Positions 34,301 through 47,111 are shown, counted from the stretch's first letter. The stretch: DNA of 64,000 bases from Enterobacter hormaechei subsp. xiangfangensis (GCF_001729785.1 NZ_CP017183.1:4588001-4652000); one strand, 5' to 3'. Made by a program: numbers and translations. Notes: generated by a model not told the origin, from the sequence alone.

Positions 34301-35797
34301 ATGGCTCACTCACATTTATTAGCAGAAAGAATTTCCCGCCTTAGCAGTGCGCTGGAAAAAGGCCTTTACGAGCGTAGCCACGCCATTCGTCTCTGTTTAC
34401 TGGCGGCGCTGAGCGGGGAAAGCGTGTTTCTGCTGGGGCCGCCGGGCATTGCCAAAAGTCTGATCGCACGCCGCCTCAAATTCGCTTTCCAGAACGCGCG
34501 CGCATTCGAGTATTTGATGACGCGCTTCTCCACGCCGGAAGAGGTTTTCGGCCCACTCTCCATTCAGGCGCTAAAAGATGAGGGACGCTATGAACGTCTG
34601 ACGGCGGGCTATCTCCCGGAAGCGGAAATCGTCTTTCTTGATGAGATCTGGAAAGCCGGCCCGGCCATTCTGAATACCCTGCTGACGGCAATTAACGAAC
34701 GCCGATTCCGCAACGGCGCCAGCGAAGAGAAGATCCCCATGCGCCTGCTGGTGGCCGCGTCAAACGAATTGCCCGAAGCCGACAGCAGCCTGGAAGCGCT
34801 GTATGACCGTATGTTGATCCGCCTGTGGCTGGATAAAGTCCAGGATAAATCAAACTTCCGTTCTATGCTGGTAAGCCAGCAGGATGAAAACGAAAATCCG
34901 GTGGCAGCGTCATTGCAGGTCACGGACGAGGAATACCACCAATGGCAGGAGGAGATCGGCAAGATAAAACTGCCCGATCCCGTTTTTGAGCTGATCTTCA
35001 TGCTGCGCCAGCAGCTTGATTTACTGCCCTCCGCGCCGTACGTCTCCGATCGTCGCTGGAAAAAAGCCATTCGTCTGCTCCAGGCAAGCGCGCTGTTTAG
35101 CGGTCGCGATGCTGTCGCTCCCATCGATCTGATCCTGCTGAAAGACTGCCTGTGGCATGACGCAGAAGGGATGAATCTGATGCAGCAGCAGCTGGACGTT
35201 TTGATGACCGGACACGCGTGGGGTCAGCAATCCATGCTTAATCAACTGGGGGCGATTGCTCAACGTCGCCTTCAGCTCCAGCAGCAGCAAAGTGACAAAA
35301 CCGCGCTGAAGGTGAACCGTCTTGGCGGGATGTTTGCCCGTAAACCGCACTACGAACTGCCAGCCGGGCTGACTGACGCCTCGCTAACGCTTCTTCTTCA
35401 GCAGCCGCTGAAGCTTCATGATATGCAGGTTGTGCATGTGACTATCGAACGCGTTGCGCTGGTTCAGTGGCTGGATAAGGGCGGTGAGATCCGCGGTAAA
35501 CTCAACGGTATCGGCTTTGCACAGCCGTTGTCAATGGAAGTCGACAGCAGCCAGCACCTTGTGATCCGCGACGTCAGCCTTCAGGGATCGCGCCTGGCTC
35601 TGCCGGGCACGGCCTCCGACACTGTGCCGGAGGAGATCAAACAGCAGCTCGACGCGCTGGATAACGAATGGCATCAGCAGCACACCCGCTTCAGCGAGCA
35701 GCAGAAATGCCTCTTTATCCATAGCGACTGGTTAGGTCGCATTGAAGCCAGCTTGCAGGATGTCAGCGCGCAGATCAAACAGGCTCGTCAATGCTAA
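34301..35797 (+). CDS. ravA: MoxR-family AAA+ ATPase RavA
   Basis: 498 residues. The AAA+ module holds Walker A GPPGIAKS at 46-53, Walker B VFLDEIWK and sensor 1 [10 protein letters not shown], followed by a triple-helical domain and the LARA region that binds LdcI (CadA) in E. coli. RavA forms hexamers and, with ViaA, acts in acid/nutrient stress, respiratory complexes and aminoglycoside sensitivity. It overlaps viaA by seven bases, so translation is coupled. Confidence 0.96.
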   Translation: MAHSHLLAERISRLSSALEKGLYERSHAIRLCLLAALSGESVFLLGPPGIAKSLIARRLKFAFQNARAFEYLMTRFSTPEEVFGPLSIQALKDEGRYERLTAGYLPEAEIVFLDEIWKAGPAILNTLLTAINERRFRNGASEEKIPMRLLVAASNELPEADSSLEALYDRMLIRLWLDKVQDKSNFRSMLVSQQDENENPVAASLQVTDEEYHQWQEEIGKIKLPDPVFELIFMLRQQLDLLPSAPYVSDRRWKKAIRLLQASALFSGRDAVAPIDLILLKDCLWHDAEGMNLMQQQLDVLMTGHAWGQQSMLNQLGAIAQRRLQLQQQQSDKTALKVNRLGGMFARKPHYELPAGLTDASLTLLLQQPLKLHDMQVVHVTIERVALVQWLDKGGEIRGKLNGIGFAQPLSMEVDSSQHLVIRDVSLQGSRLALPGTASDTVPEEIKQQLDALDNEWHQQHTRFSEQQKCLFIHSDWLGRIEASLQDVSAQIKQARQC

Positions 35798-37242
35798 CGC
35801 TGGACACGCTTAACGTCATGCTGGCGGTTAGCGAGGAAGGGTTGATCGAAGAGGTCGTCATTACCCTGCTCGCTTCACCGCAGCTGGCGGCCTTCTTTGA
35901 AAAATTCCCGAAGCTCCGAAAAGCAATGACGGACGATCTTCCCCGCTGGCGCGATAACCTGCGCCAGCGGTTTAAGGAGACGGAAGTCCCGCCGGAACTG
36001 ACAGAGGAAGTGGCTGGTTACCAGCAGTGCCAGCGGCTTTCAACGCCGCAGTTTATTGCCCAGCTACAGCAAACTCTGACGCTGCTTGATAACGTTCACT
36101 CCCCGTTTGCCAGCCAGGCCAGAGCGCTGGTCACGGACAACCCCAGCTTCACTCCCGCCCTGCATACGCTGTTTTTACAGCGCTGGCGACTGAGCCTTGT
36201 GGTCCAGGCCACGGCCCTCAATCAGCAGTTGCTGGACGAAGAGCGCGAACAGTTGCTCAGTGAGGTCCAGGAGCGAATGACCCTGAGCGGCCAGTTAGAA
36301 CAGGTGCTGGTGGAGAATGAAAACGCCGCTGGTCGACTCTGGGATATGAGTGCCGGCCAGTTAAAGCGGGGCGATTATCAGCTGATCGTGAAGTACGGCG
36401 ACTTTCTGGCGCAACAGCCGGAGCTGATGAAGCTCGCAGAACAGCTCGGCCGCTCCCGGGAGGCCCGGTCGGTCCCAAAGAAAGATGCGCCGATGGAGAC
36501 CTTCCGAACGCTGGTACGCGAGCCCTCCACCGTACCGGAGCAGGTGGACGGGTTACAGCAAAGCGATGACATCCTGCGTCTGCTGCCTACGGAACTCAGC
36601 ACGCTGGGAATGACCGAACTGGAGTATGAGTTTTATCGTCGGCTGGTGGAAAAACAGCTCATTACCTATCGACTGCATGGCGAAGCCTGGCGCGAGAAGA
36701 TCAGCCAGCGTCCGGTGGTGCACCAGGATTTTGATGAGCAACCGCGCGGCCCATTCATTGTTTGCGTCGATACGTCCGGATCGATGGGGGGCTTTAATGA
36801 ACAGTGCGCAAAAGCGTTCTGCCTGGCCCTGATGCGCGTGGCGCTCGCCGATCGTCGTCGCTGCTACATCATGCTCTTTTCCAGCGAAGTGGTGGGGTAT
36901 GAACTGACCAGCCCGCAGGGGCTGGAGCAGGCGATCCGCTTTTTAAGCCAGCGCTTTCGCGGCGGCACCGATCTGGCCAGCTGTTTTCGCAGTATCATTG
37001 AGCGCATGCAGGGCGGTGACTGGTACGACGCGGATGCGGTGGTGATTTCCGATTTTATTGCCCAGCGGCTGCCGGACGAGGTCGTGAATAAAGTGAAGGA
37101 GATGCAGCGCGTGCACCAGCACCGTTTCCATGCCGTGGCGATGTCTGCACATGGAAAACCCGGCATCATGCGCATCTTCGATCATATCTGGCGCTTTGAT
37201 ACCGGGTTGCGTAGCCGCCTGCTCAGACGCTGGCGACGTTAA
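35791..37242 (+). CDS. viaA: VWA-domain protein ViaA, RavA partner
   Basis: 483 residues: a helical N-terminal domain (about 1-310) and a C-terminal von Willebrand factor A domain whose metal-site motif DTSGSMGG lies near 326-333. The fold pairs with MoxR ATPases; ViaA stimulates RavA ATPase activity and touches fumarate reductase and Nuo in E. coli. Its TAA stop is directly followed by the asnA stop codon on the other strand with no spacer and no hairpin. Confidence 0.95.
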   Translation: MLTLDTLNVMLAVSEEGLIEEVVITLLASPQLAAFFEKFPKLRKAMTDDLPRWRDNLRQRFKETEVPPELTEEVAGYQQCQRLSTPQFIAQLQQTLTLLDNVHSPFASQARALVTDNPSFTPALHTLFLQRWRLSLVVQATALNQQLLDEEREQLLSEVQERMTLSGQLEQVLVENENAAGRLWDMSAGQLKRGDYQLIVKYGDFLAQQPELMKLAEQLGRSREARSVPKKDAPMETFRTLVREPSTVPEQVDGLQQSDDILRLLPTELSTLGMTELEYEFYRRLVEKQLITYRLHGEAWREKISQRPVVHQDFDEQPRGPFIVCVDTSGSMGGFNEQCAKAFCLALMRVALADRRRCYIMLFSSEVVGYELTSPQGLEQAIRFLSQRFRGGTDLASCFRSIIERMQGGDWYDADAVVISDFIAQRLPDEVVNKVKEMQRVHQHRFHAVAMSAHGKPGIMRIFDHIWRFDTGLRSRLLRRWRR

Positions 37243-38235
37243 TTAAAGAAGAGAACCGACGCTCTCACGTACCTGCTGCGGCCAGACCCCACACTGCACC
37301 TGACCGATATGGGACAGTTGCAACAGCAGCATGGTCAGACGAGACTGGCCAATACCACCGCCGATGGTCTGCGGCATTTCACCGCGCAGCAGCGCCTGGT
37401 GCCATTCCAGTTGCAGACGATCCTCATCACCGGTCACGGCCAGCTGACGCTTCAGTGCTTCAGCATCCACGCGGATCCCCATTGAAGAGAGTTCAAACGC
37501 ATCTTCCAGAACCGGGTTCCAGACCAGAATATCGCCGTTCAGACCAGCATATTCGCTTTCGCCCACTGTGCTCCAGTCATCGTAATCCGGCGCACGGACG
37601 TCGTGACGTTTACCATCAGACAATTTTCCGCCAATGCCGATCAGGAATACCGCGCCAAGCTCTTTGGCAATCGCGCGTTCACGGCCTTTGGCATCCAGAT
37701 CCGGGAAACGGCTCAGCAACTCCTGACTGTGAACAAAGTGGATCGTTTCCGGCAGGAACGGTGCCAGACCAAACTCTTTGCTTACGGCCGCTTCGGTCGC
37801 TTTGATCCCGGCGTAGATCGCCTCAACGGTAGACTTCAGCGTGCCAACGTGGCGCTCGCCGTCACCCATTACGCGCTCCCAGTCCCACTGGTCAACGTAG
37901 ACAGAGTGAATGGGGGAGAGGCGGTCTTCATCGGGGCGAAGGGCTTTCATATGCGTGTAAAGCCCTTCGCCCGCGCTGAAGTCGTGTTGTCCCAGGGTTT
38001 GACGCTTCCACTTCGCCAGGGAATGAACCACTTCGAACTGAGCGTCTGGCAGTGTTTTCACTTTTACCTGTACCGCTTTTTCGCAACCAGACAAGTTATC
38101 CTGCGTCCCGTCACCCACGCGGCTCAGAATCGGCGCCTGAACTTCAATAAGGCCAAGCTTCTCTTCCAGCTGGCGAGAAAAATGGGATTTAACGAAACTG
38201 ATCTGGCGTTGTTTTGCGATGTAAGCGGTTTTCAT
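37243..38235 (-). CDS. asnA: Asparagine synthetase A, ammonia-dependent
   Basis: 330-residue enzyme of the class II aminoacyl-tRNA synthetase fold. It makes asparagine from aspartate, ammonia and ATP with release of AMP. The N-terminal block [20 protein letters not shown], the [23 protein letters not shown] region and the C-terminal [15 protein letters not shown] motif are all present. Divergent from its activator gene asnC, 151 bp away. Confidence 0.97.
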   Translation of the reverse strand: MKTAYIAKQRQISFVKSHFSRQLEEKLGLIEVQAPILSRVGDGTQDNLSGCEKAVQVKVKTLPDAQFEVVHSLAKWKRQTLGQHDFSAGEGLYTHMKALRPDEDRLSPIHSVYVDQWDWERVMGDGERHVGTLKSTVEAIYAGIKATEAAVSKEFGLAPFLPETIHFVHSQELLSRFPDLDAKGRERAIAKELGAVFLIGIGGKLSDGKRHDVRAPDYDDWSTVGESEYAGLNGDILVWNPVLEDAFELSSMGIRVDAEALKRQLAVTGDEDRLQLEWHQALLRGEMPQTIGGGIGQSRLTMLLLQLSHIGQVQCGVWPQQVRESVGSLL

Positions 38236-38386
38236 TATTTATACTCCTGCGTCCTGTTGATACTGATTAAGCAACAGAACAGGCGCTTAATTCAATAACC
38301 CATCAACAAAAAGCCTCCTTCACTTTTGATTCGTTAAAATAAGACGCTAGAATAGAAGGAATCATTAATCTTCATAAGAAAAACCT

Positions 38387-38845
38387 ATGGAAAATTATCA
38401 GATCGACAATCTGGACCGCGGCATTCTGGAAGCGCTCATGGCCAACGCACGCACCGCGTATGCCGAACTGGCTAAACAATTTGGCGTCAGCCCGGGGACC
38501 ATTCACGTTCGCGTAGAGAAAATGAAGCAGGCCGGGATCATCACCGGCGCACGCATTGATGTCAGCCCGAAGCAACTCGGCTACGACGTCTGCTGCTTCA
38601 TTGGCATTATTCTGAAAAGCGCCAAAGATTACCCCTCCGCGCTGGAGAAACTGAACGCGCTGGATGAAGTCACTGAGGCGTACTACACCACCGGGCACTA
38701 CAGCATCTTTATAAAGGTCATGTGCCGATCCATTGACGCCCTCCAGCAGGTACTTATCAACAAGATCCAAACAATCGATGAAATTCAGTCCACTGAAACC
38801 CTGATCTCCCTGCAAAACCCGATCATGCGTACTATCCGCCCGTGA
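38387..38845 (+). CDS. asnC: Lrp/AsnC-family regulator AsnC
   Basis: 152-residue regulator: N-terminal helix-turn-helix (ANARTAYAELAKQFGVSPGTIHVRVEKMKQAGII) and C-terminal RAM domain that binds asparagine. It activates asnA when asparagine is low and represses itself. The divergent interval before asnA should hold its site. It lies upstream of mioC and oriC; transcription from asnC can pass through mioC toward the origin. Confidence 0.96.
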   Translation: MENYQIDNLDRGILEALMANARTAYAELAKQFGVSPGTIHVRVEKMKQAGIITGARIDVSPKQLGYDVCCFIGIILKSAKDYPSALEKLNALDEVTEAYYTTGHYSIFIKVMCRSIDALQQVLINKIQTIDEIQSTETLISLQNPIMRTIRP

Positions 38846-38866
38846 TCGGGAAATTTCATTCCCACA

Positions 38867-38875
38867 TTTTCCACA
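38867..38875 (+). promoter_or_regulatory. DnaA-box-like site at the mioC promoter
   Basis: TTTTCCACA differs from the TTATCCACA consensus at one base. In E. coli the mioC promoter carries a DnaA box through which DnaA represses it. Confidence 0.5.
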
Positions 38876-38935
38876 GGTAGATCCCAGCTCGTTCACAGCG
38901 TACAATGGCCGCCTCTTTATCTGAGCGAGCGATCA

Positions 38936-39385
38936 ATGGCGGACATTACTCTTATCAGCGGCAGCACCCTGGGCGGTGCGGAATATGTAGCGGAACATCT
39001 GGCTGAGAAGCTGGAAGACGCGGGCTTTTCTACACAAACGCTGCACGGACCGCTGCTGGAAGATCTCCCGACTGACGGGGTCTGGCTGCTGATCACCTCC
39101 ACACACGGCGCGGGCGATCTGCCAGATAACCTGCAACCTTTATATGACGAACTGCTGGAACAACAGCCCGATCTGTCAAACGTCCGGTTTGGCGCTGTGG
39201 GGATCGGCAGCCGTGAATATGACACTTTCTGTGGCGCCATAGAGAAAGTAGAAGCTGCGGTGACCGCCTGCGGAGCAAAACAGCTGGGTGAAACGCTGAA
39301 GATCAACATCCTCGATCATGATATTCCCGAAGATCCAGCCGAGATCTGGCTCGCGGAATGGAAAAATTTACTCAAAAACGATTAA
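38936..39385 (+). CDS. mioC: Flavodoxin-like protein MioC
   Basis: 149 residues with the FMN-binding flavodoxin fold. The phosphate loop SGSTLGGAEYVAEHLA is at 9-24 and the later glycine motif GIGSREYDTFCGA is conserved. MioC serves as an electron carrier, reported for biotin synthase in E. coli. Transcription runs into oriC and affects initiation in E. coli. The ATG at 38936 follows GCGAGCGATCA without a strong ribosome site. Confidence 0.95.
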   Translation: MADITLISGSTLGGAEYVAEHLAEKLEDAGFSTQTLHGPLLEDLPTDGVWLLITSTHGAGDLPDNLQPLYDELLEQQPDLSNVRFGAVGIGSREYDTFCGAIEKVEAAVTACGAKQLGETLKINILDHDIPEDPAEIWLAEWKNLLKND

Positions 39386-39401
39386 AGATCGTGCGAACAG
39401 A

Positions 39402-39675
39402 TGTGGATAACTCTGGTTAAAAGCTCGTATTAAGCCGTAGTTATCCAAATAACAACGTTGGTTTAGTTTTTGACCTGTGTATAAAGTGGCGATCTGATCC
39501 CAGCTTATACGGTCCAGGATCACCGATCATTCACAGCAAACGATCCTTCCTAACTGCATGATCTTATTTATGGGATCGGACTTATCCACAAAGGTCTGCG
39601 ATCCTAATAAGAGATCACAATAGAACAGATCTCTAAATAAAAAGATCTTCTTTTTAATAGCCCAGGATCCCAATG
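39402..39675. other. oriC: Chromosomal replication origin oriC
   Basis: The interval between mioC and mnmG aligns, on the minus strand, with E. coli oriC. Three AT-rich 13-mers begin with GATC at 39604-39616 (R), 39619-39631 (M) and 39635-39647 (L). Consensus DnaA boxes TTATCCACA lie at 39582-39590 (R1) and, in opposite orientation, 39402-39410 (R4). TGTGTATAA at 39476-39484 is R2, and TTATCCAAA at 39441-39449 is a weak site. GATC sites for Dam and SeqA are frequent. The conserved block CGATCATTCACAGCAAACGATCC at about 39523 covers the IHF/R5 neighbourhood. Nothing else is encoded here. Confidence 0.95.
39582..39590 (+). promoter_or_regulatory. DnaA box R1 of oriC
   Basis: Perfect TTATCCACA next to the 13-mer unwinding element; it anchors DnaA filament growth toward the AT-rich repeats. 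Confidence 0.88.
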
Positions 39676-39759
39676 CTTTCTCGAAAGACTAAAGTTGAGT
39701 AGAATCCACGGCCCGGGCTTCAATCCATTTTCATACCGCTTTACGCGAGGCAGACCACC

Positions 39760-41649
39760 ATGTTTTATCAGGATCCTTTTGACGTCATCATCATTGGCGG
39801 GGGTCACGCAGGCACTGAGGCCGCAATGGCCGCAGCGCGAATGGGTCAGCAGACCCTGCTTTTGACACACAATATCGACACGCTGGGACAAATGTCCTGT
39901 AATCCGGCGATTGGCGGCATTGGGAAAGGACACCTGGTAAAAGAAGTGGATGCACTTGGCGGCCTGATGGCGAAAGCGATCGATCATGCGGGTATTCAGT
40001 TTAGGATACTAAACGCGAGTAAAGGTCCGGCTGTTCGCGCCACCCGTGCACAGGCAGACCGTGTGCTTTACCGTCAGGCTGTGCGCACCGCGCTGGAAAA
40101 CCAACCGAACCTGATGATCTTCCAGCAGGCGGTAGAAGATCTTATCGTGGAGAACGATCGTGTTGTTGGCGCCGTGACCCAAATGGGTCTCAAATTCCGC
40201 GCAAAAGCGGTGGTGCTGACGGTCGGGACATTCCTGGACGGTAAAATCCATATTGGTCTGGACAATTACAGCGGTGGTCGTGCTGGCGATCCGCCGTCAA
40301 TTCCGTTATCTCGTCGTCTGCGTGAGCTGCCGCTGCGCGTAAGCCGCCTGAAAACCGGCACGCCACCGCGTATTGATGCGCGCACCATTGATTTCAGCGT
40401 GCTGGCACAGCAGCACGGCGATAACCCGATGCCGGTGTTCTCGTTCATGGGCAATGCGGGGCAACATCCGCAGCAGGTGCCGTGCTACATCACGCACACC
40501 AATGAAAAAACCCATGACGTGATCCGCAATAATCTCGATCGCAGCCCAATGTATGCTGGTGTGATCGAAGGGATCGGCCCGCGTTATTGCCCGTCTATCG
40601 AAGACAAAGTGATGCGCTTTGCCGATCGTAATCAGCACCAGATCTTCCTCGAACCGGAAGGGCTGACATCTAACGAAATTTACCCGAACGGCATCTCCAC
40701 CAGCCTGCCGTTCGACGTGCAGATGCAGATTGTGCGTTCAATGCAGGGCATGGAAAACGCGAAGATCGTTCGTCCTGGCTACGCTATTGAGTACGATTTC
40801 TTCGATCCGCGTGACCTGAAGCCGACGCTGGAAAGCAAATTCATCCAGGGTCTGTTCTTCGCAGGCCAGATTAACGGCACCACCGGGTACGAAGAAGCTG
40901 CCGCGCAAGGGCTGCTGGCCGGTCTGAACGCCGCTCGCTTCTCTGCCGAGAAAGAGGGCTGGGCACCGGCGCGTTCTCAGGCTTACCTGGGCGTTCTGGT
41001 CGACGATCTCTGCACGCTGGGGACCAAAGAACCGTACCGCATGTTTACTTCTCGTGCGGAATATCGCCTGATGCTGCGCGAAGACAATGCCGATCTGCGT
41101 CTGACCGAGGTGGGCCGCGAGCTGGGTCTGGTGGATGACGAGCGCTGGGCGCGCTTCAACGAGAAGCTGGAACGCATTGAACAGGAACGTCAGCGCCTGA
41201 AAACCACCTGGGTGAATCCGCAGGCGGAAACTGCTGCTGAAGTGAATGCTCACTTAACAGCACCGCTGTCGCGCGAAGCCAGTGGGGAAGATCTGCTGCG
41301 CCGTCCTGAAGTCACCTACGAGAATCTGGTCAAACTGACGGCGTTCGCACCGGGCCTTGAAGACGCTGAAGCTGCCGAGCAGGTCGAAATTCAGGTGAAG
41401 TACGAAGGCTACATCGCGCGTCAGCAGGATGAGATCGAAAAACAGCAGCGCAACGAAAACACGCTGCTGCCGGAAATGCTGGACTACCGTCAGGTGACGG
41501 GCCTTTCCAACGAAGTGATCGCTAAGCTGAACGATCACAAACCTGTGTCGATTGGCCAGGCCTCACGTATCTCTGGCGTCACACCTGCCGCGATTTCGAT
41601 TCTGCTGGTGTGGCTGAAAAAGCAGGGCATGCTGCGCCGTAGCGCGTAA
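39760..41649 (+). CDS. mnmG: tRNA uridine 5-carboxymethylaminomethyl enzyme MnmG (GidA)
   Basis: 629-residue FAD-dependent enzyme that, with MnmE, modifies uridine 34 of several tRNAs. FAD-binding Rossmann motif [12 protein letters not shown] begins at residue 11; the GidA signatures [15 protein letters not shown] (here [12 protein letters not shown]) and [17 protein letters not shown] are present; the C-terminal helical domain binds MnmE and tRNA. Its promoter lies beside oriC, and its transcription stimulates initiation in E. coli. Confidence 0.98.
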   Translation: MFYQDPFDVIIIGGGHAGTEAAMAAARMGQQTLLLTHNIDTLGQMSCNPAIGGIGKGHLVKEVDALGGLMAKAIDHAGIQFRILNASKGPAVRATRAQADRVLYRQAVRTALENQPNLMIFQQAVEDLIVENDRVVGAVTQMGLKFRAKAVVLTVGTFLDGKIHIGLDNYSGGRAGDPPSIPLSRRLRELPLRVSRLKTGTPPRIDARTIDFSVLAQQHGDNPMPVFSFMGNAGQHPQQVPCYITHTNEKTHDVIRNNLDRSPMYAGVIEGIGPRYCPSIEDKVMRFADRNQHQIFLEPEGLTSNEIYPNGISTSLPFDVQMQIVRSMQGMENAKIVRPGYAIEYDFFDPRDLKPTLESKFIQGLFFAGQINGTTGYEEAAAQGLLAGLNAARFSAEKEGWAPARSQAYLGVLVDDLCTLGTKEPYRMFTSRAEYRLMLREDNADLRLTEVGRELGLVDDERWARFNEKLERIEQERQRLKTTWVNPQAETAAEVNAHLTAPLSREASGEDLLRRPEVTYENLVKLTAFAPGLEDAEAAEQVEIQVKYEGYIARQQDEIEKQQRNENTLLPEMLDYRQVTGLSNEVIAKLNDHKPVSIGQASRISGVTPAAISILLVWLKKQGMLRRSA

Positions 41650-41661
41650 TGCTCTGTAAAT

Positions 41662-41729
41662 AGCCCGGTGGCGCTGCGCTTACCGGGCCTACTGAACCCG
41701 TAGGGCGGGTTAGCGAAGCGCCACCCGCC
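41662..41729. repeat. REP pair between mnmG and rsmG
   Basis: Two inverted GC-rich units, GCCCGGTGGCGCTGCGCTTACCGGGC and GGGCGGGTTAGCGAAGCGCCACCCGCC, are linked by CCTACTGAACCCGTA. This is a typical BIME. It lies within a co-oriented pair and may lower rsmG expression relative to mnmG. Confidence 0.8.
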
Positions 41730-41756
41730 ACTTAAGTTTCTCAACAGGTATCCACC

Positions 41757-42380
41757 GTGCTCAATAAACTCTCTCGTCTGCTGGAACAGGCAGGTATTTC
41801 GCTCACCGATCACCAGAAAAATCAGCTGGTGGCCTATGTCGATATGCTGAACAAATGGAATAAAGCGTACAACCTCACCTCCGTACGCGATCCCAACGAG
41901 ATGCTGATTCGCCATATTCTCGATAGCATCGTCGTGGCGCCGTATCTGAACGGTGAACGTTTTATCGATGTGGGCACCGGTCCGGGCTTGCCGGGCGTTC
42001 CGTTGTCTATTGTTCGACCGGAGAGTCATTTCACGCTGCTGGACAGCCTGGGCAAGCGCGTACGCTTTTTACGCCAGGTTCAGCATGAGCTGAAGCTGGA
42101 AAACATTACGCCCGTACAGAGCAGGGTAGAGGAGTTCCCGGCAGAGCCACCGTTTGACGGTGTTATCAGCCGCGCGTTTGCCTCACTCAATGACATGGTG
42201 AGCTGGTGCAAACACCTGCCAGCGGAGAAGGGGCGTTTTTATGCTCTGAAAGGGCAACTTCCGGGGGACGAAATCGAGCAGCTTCCGGACGGTTTTGTTG
42301 TCGAATCCATTGAGAAACTCCAGATCCCTCAGCTCGAAGGTGAGCGTCATCTGGTGATAATTAAGCCAAACACTTTTTAA
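41757..42380 (+). CDS. rsmG: 16S rRNA m7G527 methyltransferase RsmG (GidB)
   Basis: 207-residue SAM-dependent methyltransferase acting on G527 of 16S rRNA; loss gives low-level streptomycin resistance. The SAM loop [10 protein letters not shown] is at 71-80; [12 protein letters not shown] and [14 protein letters not shown] are family blocks. Translation starts at GTG (41757), preceded by ACAGGTATCCACC. Followed by a long gene-free interval before atpI. Confidence 0.97.
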   Translation: MLNKLSRLLEQAGISLTDHQKNQLVAYVDMLNKWNKAYNLTSVRDPNEMLIRHILDSIVVAPYLNGERFIDVGTGPGLPGVPLSIVRPESHFTLLDSLGKRVRFLRQVQHELKLENITPVQSRVEEFPAEPPFDGVISRAFASLNDMVSWCKHLPAEKGRFYALKGQLPGDEIEQLPDGFVVESIEKLQIPQLEGERHLVIIKPNTF

Positions 42381-42536
42381 AAAATTAATAAAAAATGTGG
42401 AATTTGTGCTGTTCTGATCGTGTTAAAAAGCAGCACATTCAGTCTGATTTGGTCGTCGTTAATTTAACCTTGTTGTTACCATGTATTTTCTTATGGTTAA
42501 CCTGACGTGATTCGTTCACTCAGAGGATAGTCAACC

Positions 42537-42557
42537 ATGAAATTATCAGTCTGCTAA
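42537..42557 (+). CDS. Possible six-residue leader peptide
   Basis: ATG followed by AAA TTA TCA GTC TGC and TAA (MKLSVC). AGAGGATAG lies nine bases before the ATG, a better ribosome site than many genes here have. It could be a leader peptide, a remnant of a lost gene, or chance. No attenuator was found after it. Confidence 0.2.
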   Translation: MKLSVC

Positions 42558-42924
42558 AAGTGGGTAAAAGCAACAAGAATGGAATGTTAAATATTTATTA
42601 AGAATGTCAATAAAAGGTTTTTGTTGTATACGGCTCTGTTTTAAAAATAGTTGCGGTTTTTTTGCTTTAATTTCATACAGATGAAATTAATCGTTTTACG
42701 TCTTTGATAAATACCACTTTATCGCAAATGTGTATTTTGTGATCTCGTGCACGCTTTATCACCAACGTTTCCGCGCTGTTTGCAGTTTTGCCTGAAGGTC
42801 AACGCTTAGGTCAAAAGTTGAAAAATAGGACTGGGGAAAAATATTTAAACATTTATTCACCTTTTCGCTACTTAATGTTTGAAATCACGGGTACGCACCG
42901 TATAATTTGACCGCTTTTTGATGC

Positions 42925-42956
42925 TTGACTCTGAGCCTTAAAGGACGTTTTATACG
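42925..42956 (+). promoter_or_regulatory. Main promoter of the atp operon
   Basis: TTGACT at 42925-42930 and an AT-rich -10 region TTTTATAC at 42948-42955, in sequence that follows the E. coli unc promoter (TTTGACCGCTTTTTGATGCTTGACT). It is 40-70 bp before atpI. Confidence 0.65.
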
Positions 42957-42996
42957 ACACGCGGCATACCTCGAAGGGAGCAGGAGTAAAAACGTG

Positions 42997-44201
<1,205 letters not shown>

Positions 44202-44232
44202 TTTTTTACCAACACTACTACGTTTTAATTGA

Positions 44233-44522
<290 letters not shown>

Positions 44523-44538
44523 TAAGAGGTATTGTGCT

Positions 44539-45009
44539 GTGAACATGAACGCAACAATCCTCGGCCAGGCCATCGCGTTTATTCTCTTTGTCTGGTTCTG
44601 CATGAAGTATGTATGGCCGCCTTTAATGGCTGCCATCGAAAAACGTCAGAAAGAAATTGCTGACGGTCTGGCTTCCGCAGAACGCGCTAAGAAAGATTTG
44701 GACCTTGCACAGGCCAACGCGACAGACCAGCTGAAAAAAGCGAAAGCTGAAGCTCAGGTAATCATTGAACAGGCTAACAAACGCCGTTCTCAGATCCTGG
44801 ACGAAGCCAAAGCTGAAGCAGAACAGGAACGTACTAAGATCGTGACACAGGCTCAGGCTGAAATTGAAGCTGAGCGTAAACGTGCTCGTGAAGAACTGCG
44901 TAAGCAGGTTGCGATTCTGGCTGTTGCTGGCGCCGAGAAGATCATCGAACGTTCCGTGGATGAAGCTGCTAACAGCGACATCGTGGACAAACTTGTCGCT
45001 GAACTGTAA
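44539..45009 (+). CDS. atpF: ATP synthase F0 subunit b
   Basis: 156-residue peripheral stalk subunit: one N-terminal membrane helix ([21 protein letters not shown]) and a long charged helix that dimerises as a right-handed coiled coil. Translation starts at GTG (44539), as in E. coli, after TAAGAGGTATT. Confidence 0.97.
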   Translation: MNMNATILGQAIAFILFVWFCMKYVWPPLMAAIEKRQKEIADGLASAERAKKDLDLAQANATDQLKKAKAEAQVIIEQANKRRSQILDEAKAEAEQERTKIVTQAQAEIEAERKRAREELRKQVAILAVAGAEKIIERSVDEAANSDIVDKLVAEL

Positions 45010-45023
45010 GGAGGGAGGGGCTG

Positions 45024-45557
45024 ATGTCTGAATTTGTTACGGTAGCTCGCCCCTACGCCAAAGCAGCTTTTGACTTTGCTGTCGAACACCAAAATGTCGA
45101 TCGCTGGCAGAATATGCTGGCGTTTGCCGCTGAGGTGACGAAAAACGAACAAATGGCCGAGTTGCTTTCTGGTGCGTTAGCGCCTGAAACCCTCGCCGCG
45201 TCGTTTATCGCCGTGTGCGGAGAGCAACTGGATGCCAACGGCCAGAACCTGATTAAGGTGATGGCGGAAAATGGTCGTCTCCGTGTGCTCCCGGATGTTC
45301 TCGAGCAGTTTGAGCACTTACGTGCCCTTAGTGAAGCTACCGCTGAAGTTGAAGTAACTTCCGCGACTGAACTGAGTGACGAACAGCTTGCGAAAATCAC
45401 CGCCGCGATGGAAAAACGTCTGTCACGCAAAGTTAAGCTGAATTGCAAAATCGATAAGTCTGTAATGGCAGGCGTAATCATCCGCTCGGGTGATATGGTC
45501 ATTGATGGCAGCGTACGCGGCCGTCTTGAGCGCCTTGCAGACGTCTTGCAGTCTTAA
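45024..45557 (+). CDS. atpH: ATP synthase F1 subunit delta
   Basis: 177-residue subunit connecting the b dimer to the top of the alpha3beta3 hexamer. The N-terminal six-helix domain begins [18 protein letters not shown], and the C-terminal segment holds [24 protein letters not shown]. It is 14 bp after atpF with an AAGGAGGGAGG ribosome site. Confidence 0.97.
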   Translation: MSEFVTVARPYAKAAFDFAVEHQNVDRWQNMLAFAAEVTKNEQMAELLSGALAPETLAASFIAVCGEQLDANGQNLIKVMAENGRLRVLPDVLEQFEHLRALSEATAEVEVTSATELSDEQLAKITAAMEKRLSRKVKLNCKIDKSVMAGVIIRSGDMVIDGSVRGRLERLADVLQS

Positions 45558-45569
45558 GGGGACTGGAGC

Positions 45570-47111
45570 ATGCAACTGAATTCCACCGAAATCAGCGAAC
45601 TGATCAAGCAGCGCATTGCTCAGTTCAATGTTGTGAGTGAAGCTCACAACGAAGGTACTATTGTTTCTGTAAGTGACGGTGTTATCCGCATCCACGGCCT
45701 GGCCGATTGTATGCAGGGTGAGATGATTTCCCTGCCGGGTAACCGTTACGCTATCGCACTGAACCTGGAGCGCGACTCCGTAGGTGCCGTTGTGATGGGT
45801 CCATACGCTGACCTCGCCGAAGGCATGAAGGTTAAGTGTACTGGCCGTATTCTTGAAGTGCCGGTTGGCCGTGGCCTGCTGGGTCGCGTTGTTAACACCC
45901 TGGGTGCGCCAATCGACGGTAAAGGTCCGGTTGAGCACGATGGCTTCTCCCCAATCGAAGTTATCGCACCAGGCGTTATCGACCGTCAGTCAGTTGATCA
46001 GCCAGTACAGACGGGTTATAAGTCCGTTGATGCCATGATCCCAATCGGTCGTGGTCAGCGTGAACTGATCATCGGTGACCGTCAGACCGGTAAAACCGCG
46101 ATGGCAATCGACGCCATCATCAACCAGCGTGACTCCGGCATCAAATGTGTGTACGTGGCTATCGGCCAGAAAGCGTCCACCATTTCCAACGTGGTTCGTA
46201 AACTGGAAGAGCACGGCGCACTGTCTAACACCATCGTTGTGGTAGCAACCGCGTCTGAATCTGCTGCACTGCAATACCTGGCACCATACGCCGGTTGCGC
46301 AATGGGCGAATACTTCCGTGACCGCGGTGAAGATGCGCTGATCGTATACGATGACCTGTCTAAACAGGCTGTTGCTTATCGTCAGGTTTCCCTGCTGCTC
46401 CGTCGTCCACCAGGACGTGAAGCATTCCCAGGCGACGTATTCTACCTCCACTCTCGTCTGCTGGAGCGTGCTTCCCGCGTTAACGCGGAATACGTCGAGA
46501 ACTTCACCAAAGGTGAAGTGAAGGGTAAAACAGGTTCTCTGACCGCTCTGCCGATCATTGAAACCCAGGCGGGTGACGTTTCTGCGTTCGTTCCGACCAA
46601 CGTAATCTCCATTACCGATGGTCAGATCTTCCTGGAAACCAACCTGTTTAACTCCGGTATTCGTCCGGCGGTTAACCCGGGTATCTCCGTATCCCGTGTG
46701 GGTGGTGCTGCTCAGACCAAGATCATCAAGAAACTGTCCGGTGGTATCCGTACCGCGCTGGCACAGTATCGTGAACTGGCTGCGTTCTCTCAGTTCGCAT
46801 CCGATCTGGACGAAGCAACCCGTAAACAGCTGAGCCACGGTCAGAAAGTGACCGAGCTGCTGAAGCAGAAACAGTACGCGCCAATGTCGGTTGCTCAGCA
46901 GGGCCTGGTACTGTTCGCGGCTGAACGCGGTTACCTCGAAGATGTGGAACTGGCGAAAATCGGTAGCTTCGAAGCCGCTCTGCTGGCTTACGTCGACCGT
47001 GATCACGCTCCGCTGATGCAAGAGATCAACCAGACCGGTGGCTATAACGACGAAATCGAAGGCAAGCTGAAAGCTATCCTCGATTCCTTCAAAGCAACCC
47101 AATCCTGGTAA
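45570..47111 (+). CDS. atpA: ATP synthase F1 subunit alpha
   Basis: 513-residue regulatory nucleotide-binding subunit. Walker A GDRQTGKT lies near 169-176; the arginine finger region is in the later [14 protein letters not shown] block. It starts 12 bp after atpH. A 455-codon opposite-strand frame is only a coding shadow of its strong codon bias. Confidence 0.98.
   Translation: MQLNSTEISELIKQRIAQFNVVSEAHNEGTIVSVSDGVIRIHGLADCMQGEMISLPGNRYAIALNLERDSVGAVVMGPYADLAEGMKVKCTGRILEVPVGRGLLGRVVNTLGAPIDGKGPVEHDGFSPIEVIAPGVIDRQSVDQPVQTGYKSVDAMIPIGRGQRELIIGDRQTGKTAMAIDAIINQRDSGIKCVYVAIGQKASTISNVVRKLEEHGALSNTIVVVATASESAALQYLAPYAGCAMGEYFRDRGEDALIVYDDLSKQAVAYRQVSLLLRRPPGREAFPGDVFYLHSRLLERASRVNAEYVENFTKGEVKGKTGSLTALPIIETQAGDVSAFVPTNVISITDGQIFLETNLFNSGIRPAVNPGISVSRVGGAAQTKIIKKLSGGIRTALAQYRELAAFSQFASDLDEATRKQLSHGQKVTELLKQKQYAPMSVAQQGLVLFAAERGYLEDVELAKIGSFEAALLAYVDRDHAPLMQEINQTGGYNDEIEGKLKAILDSFKATQSW

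Larger units (their letters stand above)
42381..42996. other. Gene-free interval before the ATP synthase operon
   Basis: 616 AT-rich bases. The main atp promoter lies at the right end (see 42925). A six-codon frame with a good ribosome site lies at 42537. The remaining bases show A/T tracts, no hairpin of note, and no larger gene. Confidence 0.6.

Noticed and set aside
34301..37242. ravA-viaA (MoxR ATPase plus VWA protein) considered as a novel defence or chaperone system
   Set aside because: Both proteins match the known E. coli RavA-ViaA pair in length, motifs and location next to kup.
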